A DNA stretch of 64,000 nt from Gigantopelta aegis (lineage: Eukaryota; Mollusca; Gastropoda; Neomphalida; Peltospiridae), in contig NC_054703.1 in NCBI RefSeq assembly GCF_016097555.1, positions 5,634,263-5,698,262 on the forward strand. The letters run 5' to 3'. Below are positions 1 through 12,000 of the stretch, one piece after another. A model generated the notes under the pieces. That model was not told where the DNA came from, did no database searches, and saw only the letters and a program-made list of their open reading frames with translations. The translations under genes and the position numbers were made by a program. Within the stretch, counting starts at the first letter, position 1, and every line of letters starts with the position of its first letter.

Positions 1-3000
1 TGCAGTTCAGAGAGGAAGAGGACACGGGTGAAACAAAGGAAGACTTTGAGTTTAATATCACTCAGTGCATCCTCGACAACGAAGCGTTCAGAGAAAAATC
101 TGAAACTGTTGATTACAGCGAAATCGAGATTCTCGACAACAGAGACGTAACCAGTCAAACCCAAACACAAGACCTATTGAAAATCATCGACAACGAAGAA
201 AACGTCACACAGAGACTTTCTGCGGAGAAAAGTGATATCATGAACACCAGTCTCCTGTCAGATTTGGACGTCAGTGATGACACTGGACTCAATATGTCGG
301 TGTCGGAAGTATCTGACGCTGAGCTGACCGAGCATGACGTGGCCCAGTGCATGAGCATCTCGGACATGACGAGCTCACAGTCTTCGGCCAGCACTCTGTC
401 GGGAGGCGACGCCACGGACATCCTCTCAGACAGCATCTACGACAACCTCGAGGATATGGTGCTGCCAGAAGCTCCCTTGGTGCTACAGGACAGGAGCACG
501 CCCATCAACATTGCTGGGGAGTTCAGGAACATTATAGGCGAGATAAAGAACTTGACAAAAGACATCAGTCATGGTACAGATCCTGACAGTGGGCTGGACA
601 GAACTATGGATGATTCAGCCTGGGAAGTTATTGATGAGAGTAGTTCATTGGAGGATCACAGTCAGGTCCACAGCCCACTGGAAGAACACAGTCGTAGTCA
701 CAGTCCATTTGAAGAATACAGTGAGAGTCAAATCCCATTGCAAGAATACGGAGAGAGACACAGCCCATTGGAGGAATGCAGTAGGAGTATCTCAGGCAGT
801 GATTCTTTTGAAGAAATGGAGCGACTTGTTTGTGAAATTGAAGATTCTGAAGATACACCTCACCAGGATCTTCCTTCTGGGATGGTGGACGGTTCCAGGC
901 ATGCAGATGACGATGGTTTATGTGAGATAACTTACGAAGAAACATACTATGAAAAACATGTTCATTTCAAGGATGTTTCTGGTGGAAATGTCCTTCCAGA
1001 AAAAGTCCTCAGTTCAGAACAAGAGACTAGTTCCAGAGAGGTGGATACCTTTCACGCTGACCAGAGTCTTTCACATTTTTCATCCATGGGAGATGGGACC
1101 AGTGATACGTATCCATCTGACAGTGGAGTCTACTCTGACACTTTCAGTCACGAGTATCCGTCAGAAAATTCCACGGGTAGATTTGTTGATGAAACCAAAG
1201 TGCTTTCACATACAGAGGGACCTTCTTCATTTCCACAACCTTTCCCAGACCTTGACACAGAGGCTGTATATAGCGATATGTCCATGACAGGACAGCCAAC
1301 CATTATTGTGTCCGAGTATACGACGCCAGACACAACTCCACAGGAAGAGACTAAACTCCTTTTGTTTGATGCGTATTCTGCCTGTGTTTTAGAGGAACGT
1401 GTTGATTCCCAGAAAGAGGATGAAGAGTCAATATACAGAAGTGTAGATTCTGAAAACCTTGATTACTATTCCACAGTAAAAGATGCAGATGCTGGTTCAA
1501 GTGATGGTTCGCCAGTGACTGGCTATGACCAGCTGGCAGGTGTTACATCATCCTATGACATAAATGCTAACCAGTCCGAGAGTGTTACTTCAGAAACCAA
1601 AGATGTTTTCCAGTCAACTTATGATACCGTGATACAGACAGATACTAAAACCCAGTCAACTGAAGATGACTTAGAACAATCAAATATTCTTATCCAAACA
1701 ACTGATGATTTGTCTGAAAAATCATCTGTTGAGACCTTTGAGAACATTCCTGCAGCTGATTATGAATCGAGTTATCAAGCTGAAGAGGATACTAGATTAC
1801 CTCTAGATACTGAAGATACGGGTGAAAATGTCTATTCCAGAGATGAAAGTGTTTTATCAGCTGCCATGATTGCACAATCCGAACCGAAAGACTATCCTGT
1901 AATATTTAAGGATACTGATCTGTCAGTTGGGTCAGCTGTAGATGACATTGATTCAACAGTCAATGATTCTAAACAAATGTTGAATGAAAGAATGGTACAA
2001 GAGACAGACTTATCACCAGATGAAAACATGGTATCCTCAGCTGTCACGTTTCATGACACTGATATGTTAGTAGAGTCTGCAGCAGACAAAGTTGATTCAA
2101 CAGTCACTGATTCTCAACAGACAGACTTACCACTGGATCAAAGCATTGCGTCTTCAGTTTCTGACCATGAAAATCTGGAGGAGCTTTCTGAAGACTTCAC
2201 TACAGACTCTCGCTTCATCATGGGAGCAGTAAGTCCACCATCCTCTGACCACGAAGCATTACTTACTCCAGCTGAACATTTTGACTTAATCTCCAATGGT
2301 GAAAGTGTGATTCATCTTGAAAATTATGACGAATATGGCATGAAGGAGAAACAGTTCATGGTTGGGTTTGACTCTTTCAGTTCTGAGGCATCAGAAGGAA
2401 CCCTTCTGTCACCAGCTGAAGAAGTAAGTGATGTCTTTGAAGTACCTTCAGTACTGACTGCTGGTGATCAGTTCACCGAGGATGAGGAGCTTCTCAATCA
2501 GTTAGATACAGAAACTGAACAAGGACCAGATTTGAAATGTGTGAGTGATGAACCAGCTGAAGGTATGGTGTCTCAAAGTTATGTTCAAATAGACACATTT
2601 TCGGAGATAGTTGATGAATTTGAGGATGTCTCCGGTGATTCCATAACAACAGAATCAGACACCTCATCCAGCATGGTTACAGTTGTTGATGCTAAGCTAG
2701 CTGAACAGAATGGTTCAGAATGCGGCTCCATGGATGATGTGGAATCAGTAAAAAGAGATTCAACCTCTTCATTTCCTCAGGACTACGTTCCCGTCTCGGA
2801 AAATGTTTCTACAAGTGAAGTGGCATCGCATCGAGAACTGTTGACGTCAGCAGTTCCCAAACGTGAAACTGAAGAATCTTTCTCTGATGTAGTAACACAC
2901 AAGGACGAGGGTAGAGTTCAAGAGACATTTGAAAGTGATCAAAGTTTGTGTGAATCAACAACCCCTGATTCAATACTAGAATCAATTGACATGGCTCCAG

Positions 3001-6000
3001 TTCAAGGCGATTTTTACAGTCTGGGTCTGTCATCACATGTTCTTTCTGATGAAGAATCAGCCCCAGATACATTCTGTATCGAGGAGAATGACAAATTGGT
3101 TACAACAGATCACGATTCAAACATCAGTGTTTTTTATGAGTGTGCACCAGAAACATTCCCTACAAAACAGACCATGGATGATTCACAAGAGCAGATTGCC
3201 ACTTCTCCAACAGAAGAATCAGCTCCTATGACCTTTACGACCGAGAGAACATTATCTGCTTCTAAGATTGAAGCAGCTGGTGATGATGATATCAGTGAAG
3301 GAGTTTCACAAGGACAGATAACTGTGGGAACAGAGTTCAATGACATTCTGCCTGTTGAAGAAGAGGAGTCTCCAGGTACAGAAAGCTCGGAACTGGTCAG
3401 TGAAGGAGGACAGTTTTCAGACGCAGTGTCTCTTACTGGAAGTAATGGAGTAACTGACGTCACGCCGAGTCATATCGTACCATATACAGAACATCCATCT
3501 CTTGACAATCTGGAAGAAAATGTTCTAGTAAATGTTGACGATGGAGGTGAGATAGAAGCTATTGAAAATGCAGCATCTAAAATCAGAGCTGGACAGTTGA
3601 TTACAGAGGATACTAAACTACAGAAATCTGTGATTCGTCACTCAGCTATGACATTTGTTAACACTGAATCTGTAAGCTTGATGGAATACCAGAACGTGGA
3701 GCTGCTGAAGCTAGGGGTGCTTGGCATGCAGCAGGCGGCGGAGATGTGGACCCCTGAAGTAGTTCAGAGTGAGGCCATCATGCGCTACCTGCCAGCGCAG
3801 ACGTTCATTGCCACAGTAGAACTGGCACCTTGGAAGAAAAGAATGGATCAGCTTCAAGCAGACGAGAAGGAAGTGGCAGAAGAAACATCTGAGCATCCTC
3901 AAAGTGGTGATTTCGCAAAGATAGAAAATGGAGAAGATATTAGGTATGCTCTCGCAGCAGAGATGTTTCAGAGGATGGTAAGATTCGATGATTCTCCACC
4001 ATCTATTTCGGCACAGCGCTACTCATCCAGTGCAGTCTCGATACATGTGTCCACTGTCATCACGTGTCCAGTGATATTTGCAGTTGAAAGCAGACAAGAT
4101 GAGAAGAATGCAGAGGAGTCGGGATTACAAGAAACTAGAGAAGAAGACATCAGCATGCAGGTGGAAGATGACGAACAGAAGATCAAGATTGTAGCTGAAA
4201 CAGGTGAGAAAATCTTTAATAGAGGTTCACAGTTAGACGAGTTTGAAGAATCAACACATGTTGTGGGAGAAGACAAGAATGTTTCACAACAAAGTTATCA
4301 GACTGATATTATATCAAGAGAAATGTCTGTTTCTGTGAGACAAGACATTGCTCTCTTCGAAAGACAAGAAGAAGCATTTGTTACAAAACTACAAGAAGAA
4401 GATTTAAAGACTGAAGGTTACACTGGACAAGATATTTTTAACGTTGAAGATAATGTTCATGTAGGCAAACACATTTCGGAATCTGAAAGTGAAACTAAGG
4501 ACATTTGTGATTTGGATTTACGAAAGGAAAGCATCATGTCTGAAACACAAGAAAGAATTTCAGTAATTGAACAGACAGGGTATTACATTGAAATACCAAG
4601 TGACTCAATACAACCTGTCGCAGAAAATATACAGGAAATTGTTCAAGATGAAAGTGAAGCACAAGAGGTTCTGTATGAAAGAGATGAGGATACTTCAGTC
4701 GTTGAAGTACAAGATATAGTGACCTCTGAACTACAGCAAGAAACACAAGGCATTGGAGATGCACAACAGATACACAGTTCGACCAAAGAAACATTTGAAT
4801 ATGAGCTTAAGGGACAAGAAGTTGCCATGCTGTCTGAACCTCAAGTAGAATATACTTCTGAGACACATGATGAAACTTCAATAACAGAAGCAGATATTGA
4901 AGAAGCAATTTCTGCAATGAAAGGAAGAATGGAAGAAATTGGTGAGACTGAAACAGAAGAAATTGCTGTGGCTGAAACAGCAGAACAGATTGCTGTGACT
5001 GAAACAGCAGAAACAATTTGTATGACTGACACAACAGAACACATTTCTGTGACTGAAACATTAGAAGAAATTAATGTGACTGAAACAGAAAAAAGTACTC
5101 TGACTGAAACAGAAGATATTGCTCTGTCTGAAAGAGTAGAAGAAATCGCTGTGACAGAAACTACTGAAAAAACTGATGTGGCTGAAACACAAAAAGAAAG
5201 ATATATGTCCAAAACACCAGACGAAATATTCTCTGATGAACAAGACGTAATTGAGATATCTGAAGGACAAGAAGCCATGTCTGTCACTAAAACACAGGAA
5301 GGCATTGCTATATCTGAAACACGGCAAGACATTACTATCTCTGAAACACAGGAAGACTTTGATATCTCTGAAACACAGGAAGACATTGCTATCTCTGAAA
5401 CACAAGAAGACATTGCTATCTCTGAAACACAGGAAGACTTTGATATCACTGAAACACAGGAAGACATTGCTATCTCTGAAACACAGGAAGACATTGCTAT
5501 TTCTGAAACACAGGAAGATATTTTTATCTCTGAAACACAGGAAGATATTGCTATCTCTGAAACACAGGAAGACATTGCTATCTCTGAAACACAGGAAGAT
5601 ATTGTTATCTCTGAAACACAGGAAGATATTGCTATCTCTGAAACACAGGAAGATATTGCTATCTCTGAAAAACAACAAGACCTTGCTATATCTGAAACAC
5701 AACAAGACATTGCTATCTTTGAAACACAGGAAGACATTGCTATCTCTGAAACACAAGAAGACATTGCTGTCTCTGAAACACAAGAAGACATTGCTATCTC
5801 TGAAACACAAGAAGAGATTGCTATAACTGAAGCAGATATTGAAGCAGCAATTTCCGAAATGGAAGATGGTGTGTTGCCCAAAGACACACTGCAATATGAG
5901 TTAGGAAGCGAAGAAGATACTACTATCTCTGTAACAAAAGAAGACATTCCTATCTCTGAAATACAGGAAGCGAAAGAGGTCTCTGAAACAACAGAGGATA

Positions 6001-9000
6001 TTGCACTTACTGAGACACCAGAAGGGACACAAGAAGAAAGATATATGTCCGAAACACCAGACGAAATAGCTGTCTGTGAAGAACAAGAAGTCACTGTGTT
6101 GTCTGAAGAACAGGAAGTCACTGCAATCTCTCAAAAACAAGAAGACATTGTTATCTCTGAAACACAAGAAGAAATTATGTGTGAAACACAAGAAGAAATT
6201 GCTATCTCTGAAACACTAGAAGACATTACTATCTCTGAAACATCAGAAGAAAGTGGTATGTATGAACAGAGAGAAGAAACTGCAGCGACTGAAACGCCAG
6301 AAGAAACACAGGAAACACTAAAAGAAAAAGCTGTGTCTCAAGAACAAGACACCATAATTATCTCTGAAACACAGGAAGACATTGCTATCTCTGAAACACC
6401 ACAAGAAATTGCTGTGACTGAACAACTAGAAGAAATGTCTGTGACTGAAACAAAAGAAGAAATTGCTGTGACTGAAATGCCAGAAGAAATTGTTTTCTCT
6501 GAAACACAAGAAGAAATTGCTGTCTCTGAAACACCAGAAGAAATTGCACTGAAAAACAAGAAGAAATTGCTGTCTCTGAAATGTCAAGAAGACATTGCAA
6601 TCTCTGAAACACAAGAAGAAATAGCTATCTCTGAAACACAAGAAGAAGTTGCTATCTCTGAAAACAAGAAGAAATTCCAGTCTCTGAAACACAAGAAGAA
6701 ATTGCTATGTCTGAAACACAGGAAGAAATAGCTGTCTCTGAAGAACCAGAGGCCATTGCGAGTTTCAAAAACACCAGAAGAAATAGCTGTCTCTGAAACA
6801 ACAGAGGAAATTGCTCGGACTGAAACAACAGAAGAAATAGCTGTCTCTGAAGAACCAGAGGCCATTGCGATCTCTGAAACAACAGAAGACGTCAATAGCT
6901 GTCTCTGAAGAACAAGACATTTGCTGTTTCTCAAATACAAGAAAATAAATGCTATCTCTGAAACACAAGAAGAAGGTGCTATCTCTGAAACACAAGAAGA
7001 AATAGCTTTCTCTAAAGAACCAGATGCCATTTTAATCTCTGAAACACAAGAAGATATTGCTATCTCTGAAACACAAGAAGAAGTTGCTATCTCTGAAACA
7101 CAAGAAGAAATTGCTATCTCTGAAACACAAGAAGACATTGCAATCTCTGAAACACAAGAAGAAATTGCTATCTCTGAAACACAAGAAGACATTGCAATCT
7201 CTGAAACACAAGAAGACATTGCTATCTCTGAAACACAAGAAGAAGTTGCTATCTCTGAAGAACAAGAGGACATTGCGATCTCAGAAACACCAGAAGAAAT
7301 AGCTGTCTCTGAAGAACCAGAGGCCATTGCAATCTCTGAAACACAAGAAGAAATAGCTATCTCTGAAGAACCAGAGGACATTGCGATCTCAGAAACACCA
7401 GAAGAAATAGCTGTCTCTGAAGAACCAGAGGTCATTGCGATCTCAGAAACACAAGAAGAAATAGCTGTCTCTGAAGAACCAGAGGCCATTGCGATCTCAG
7501 ACACACCAGACGAAATACCTGTATCTGAAGAACCGGAGGTCATTGCGATCTCTGAAGAACAAGAAGAAATAGCTGTCTCTGCAGAACCAGAGGCCATTGC
7601 GATCTCAGAAACACCAGAAGAAATAGCTGTCTCTGAAGAACCGGAGGCCATTGCGATCTCAGACACACCAGACGAAATAGCTGTATCTGAAGAACCAGAG
7701 GTCATTGCGATCTCTGTAGAAACAAGAAGAAATAGCTGTCTCTGAAGAACCAGAGGCCATTGCGATCTCAGAAACACCAGAAGAAATAGCTGTCTCTGAA
7801 GAACCAGAGGCCATTGCGATCTCAGACACACCAGACGAAATACCTGTATCTGAAGAACCGGAGGTCATTGCGATCTCTGAAGAACAAGAAGAAATAGCTG
7901 TCTCTGCAGAACCAGAGGCCATTGCGATCTCAGAAACACCAGAAGAAATAGCTGTATCTGAAGAACCGGAGGCCATTGCGATCTCAGACACACCAGACGA
8001 AATAGCTGTATCTGAAGAACCGGAGGTCATTGCGATCTCTGTAGAACAAGAAGAAATAGCTGTCTCTGCAGAACCAGAGGCCATTGCGATCTCAAAAACA
8101 CCAGAAGAAATAGCTGTCTCTGAAGAACCAGAGGCCATTGCGATCTCAGACACACCAGACGAAATAGCTGTATCTGAAGAACCGGAGGTCATTGCGATCT
8201 CTGAAGAACAAGAAGAAATAGCTGTCTCTGCAGAACCAGAGGCCATTGCGATCTCAGAAACACCAGAAGAAATAGCTGTCTCTGAAGAACCAGAGGCCAT
8301 TGCGATCTCAGAAACACCAGAAGAAATAGCTGTCTCTGAAGAACCAGAGGCCATTGCGATCTCAGAAACACCAGAAGAAATAGCTATCTCTGAGAACCAG
8401 AGGCCATTGCGATCTCAGAAACACCAGAAGAAATAGCTGTCTCTGAAGAACCGGAGGCCATTGCGATCTCAGACACACCAGACGAAATAGCTGTATCTGA
8501 AGAACCAGAGGTCATTGCGATCTCTGAAACACTAGAAGAAATAGCTGTCTCTGAAGAACCAGAGGCCATTGCGATTTCGGAAACACCAGAAGAAATAGCT
8601 GTCTCTGAAGAACCAGAGGTCATTGCAATCTCTGAAACACAAGAAGACGTTGCTATCTCTGAAACACAAGAAGAAATTGCTATCTCTGAAACACAAGAAG
8701 AAGTTGCTATCTCTGAAACACAAGAAGAAATTGCTATCTCTGAAACACAAGAAGAAGTTGCTATCTCTGAAACACAAGAAGAAGTTGCAATCTCTGAAAC
8801 ACAAGAAAACATTGCTATGACTGAAACACAAGAAGAAATAGCTGTGTCTGAAGAACCAGATGTCATTGCGATCTCTGAAGAACAAGAAGAAATAGCTGTC
8901 TCTGAAGAACCAGAGGCCATTGCGATCTCAGAAACACCAGAAGAAATAGCTGTCTCTGAAGAACCAGAGGTCATTGCAATCTCTGAAACACAAGAAGAAA

Positions 9001-12000
9001 TTGCTATCTCTGAAACACAAGAAGACATTGCAATCTCTGAAACACAAGAAGAAGTTGCTATCTCTGAAACACAAGAAGAAATTGCTATCTCTGAGGAACT
9101 AGATGGCATTGTAATCTCTGAAACACAAGAACAAGTAGCTGTCTCTGAAGAACCAGAGGCCATTGCGATCTCTGAAATACAAGAAGAAATAGCTGTCTCT
9201 GAAGAACCAGAGGTCATTGCGATCTCAGAAACACCAGAACAAATAGCTGTCTCTGAAGAACCAGAGGTCATTGCAATCTCTGAAACACAAGAAGACATTG
9301 CAATCTCTGAGACACAAGAAGACTTTGCAATCTCTGAAACACAAGATAAAGTTACACTCTCTGAAACACAAGAAGAAATAGCTGTCTCTAAGGAACTAGA
9401 TGGCATTGTAATCTCTGAAACACAAGAACAAGTACCTGTCTCTGAAGAACCAGAGGCCATTGCGATCTCGGAAATGCCAGAAGAAATAGCTGTCTCTGAA
9501 GAACCAGAGGTCATTGCGATCTCTGAAGAACAAGAAGAAATAGCTGTCTCTGAAGAACCAGAGGCCATTGCGATCTCTGAAACACAAGAAGAAATAGCTG
9601 TCTCTGAAGAACCAGAGGTCATTGCGATCTCTGAAGAACAAGAAGAAATAGCTGTCTCTGAAGAACCAGAGACCAATGCTATCTCTGAAAGTCCAGAAGA
9701 CATTGATATCCCTGAAACACAAGAAGACTTTGCTATAACTGAAGCAGATATTGAAGCAGCAGTTTCTAAAATTGAGGGTGTGGTGTTACCCACAGAGGCA
9801 CTGGAATATGAGTTTGAAAAGGAAGTAGACATTGCTATCTCTGAAACGTCAGACGAAAAGACCACCATTGAAAAACAAGAAGATATTGCTATCTCTGAAT
9901 CACAAGAAGACATTGCAATCTCTGAAACACAAGAAGACGTTTCTATCTCTGAAACACAAGAAGAAGTTTCTATCTCTGAAACACAAGAAGAAGTTACTAT
10001 CTCTGAATCACAAAAAGACGTTGCAATCTCTGAAACACCAGAAGAAATAGCTGTCTCTGAAGAAGCAGAGGCCATTGCTATCTCTGAAACACAAGAAGAC
10101 ATTGCTATCTCTGAAACACAAGAAGACATTGCTATCTCTGAAACACAAGAAGAAGTTGCTATCTCTGAAACACAAGAAGACATTGCTATCTCTGAAACAC
10201 AAGAAGAAATAGCTGTCTCTGAAGAACCAGAGGTCATTGCAATCTCTGAAGAACAAGAAGAAGGTAGCTGTCTCTGAAGAACACAAGAAGAATATGCGAT
10301 CTCTGAAAAACAAGAAGAAATTGCTATCTCTGAAACACCAGACAAAGGCCATTGCTATCTCAGAAACACAAGAAGAAATTGCTGTCTCTGAAACACAAGA
10401 GGACATTGCGATCTCTGAAACACAAGAAGAAATTGCTGTCTCTGAAACACAAGAAGACCATTGCAATCTCTGAAACACAAGAAGACTTTGCTATCTCTGA
10501 AACACAAGAAGACATTGCTATAACTGAAGCCGATACTGAAGCAGCAGTTTCTAAAACACCAGAGGGTGTGGTGTTACCCACAGAAGCACTCTGATATGAG
10601 TTTGAAGGAAGTAGACATTGCTGTCTCTGAAACATCAGACGAAAAGACCACCATTGAAAAACAAGAAGGTATTGCCATCTCTGAATCACAAGAAGACATT
10701 GCAATCTCTGAAACACAAGAAGACGTTTCTATCTCTGAAACACAAGAAGAAGTTACTATCTCTGAATCACAAAAAGACGTTGCAATCTCTGAAACACCAG
10801 AAGAAATAGCTGTCTCTGAAGAAGCAGAGGCCATTGCTATCTCTGAAACACAAGAAGAAGTTGCTATCTCTGAAACACAAGAAGACATTGCTATCTCTGA
10901 AACACAACAAGACATTGCTATCTCTGAAACACAACAAGACGTTGCTATCTCTGAAACACAACAAAACAATGCTATCTCTGAAACACAAGACATTGCTATA
11001 ACTGAAGCCGATGTTGAAGCAGCAATTTCTGAAATTGAAGGTATGGTGTTACCCAAAGAAGCACTGGAATATGAGTTTGAAAAAGAAGTAGACATTGCTA
11101 TCTCTGAAACGCCAGACGAAAAGACCATCACTGAAAAACTAGAAGGTATTGCTATCTCAGAAACACAAGAAGACATTGCAATCTCTGAAACACAAGAAAA
11201 CATTGCTATGTCTGAAACACCAGAAGAAATAGCTGTCTCTGAAGAACCAGAGGTCATTGCGATATCTGAAGAACAAGAAGAAATAGCTGTCTCTGAAGAA
11301 CCAGAGGCCATTTCAATCTCAAAAACACCAGAAGAAATAGCTGTCTCTGAAGAACCAGAGGCCATTGCGATCTCAGAAACACCAGAAGAAATAGCTGTCT
11401 CTGAAGAACCGGAGGTCATTGCGGTCTCTGAAGAACAAGAAGAAATAGCTGTATCTGCAGAACCAGAGGCCATTGCGATCTCAGATACACCAGAAGAAAT
11501 AGCTGTCTCTGAAGATCCAGAGGTCATTGCGATCTCAGAAACACCAGAAGAAATGGCTGTCTCTGAAGAACCAGAGCCCATTGCAATCTCTGAAACACAA
11601 GAAGACGTTGCTATCTCTGAAGCACAAGAACACATTGCAATCTCTGAAACACAAGAAGAAATAGCTGTCTCTGAAGAACCAGAGGCCATTGCTATCTCAG
11701 AAATACCAGAAGAAATAGCTGTCTCTGAAGAACCAGAGGTCATTGCGATCTCTGAAGAACAAGAAGAAATAGCTGTCTCTGAAGAACCAGAGGCCATTGC
11801 GATCTCAGAAACACCAGAAGAAATAGCTGTCTCTGAAGAACCAGAGGTCATTGCGATCTCTGAAAAACAAGAAGAAATAGCTGTCTCTGAAGAACCAGAG
11901 GCCATTGCGATCTCTGAAACACAAGAAGAAATAGCTGTCTCTGAAGAACCAGAGGCCATTGCGATCTCTGAAAAACAAGAAGAAATAGCTGTCTCTGAAG

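Noticed and set aside
3570-4090. Plakin or ankyrin repeats
   Set aside because: The characteristic G-x-x-x-P or T-P-L-H type signatures are absent and no internal repeat of 33-38 residues is seen.
5823-5870. Ubiquitin-interacting motif in the ITEADI module
   Set aside because: The Ala and Ser do not have UIM spacing (Ser is two residues too early after the Ala), and the N-terminal acidic run is missing.
4841-10345. Long minus-strand frames (426, 415 and 653 residues, Ser-rich, ISSCVSEIAM type)
   Set aside because: They are mirror images of the 27-bp array: the period is a multiple of three and the complement lacks stops. They have no independent start context or composition of a real gene.
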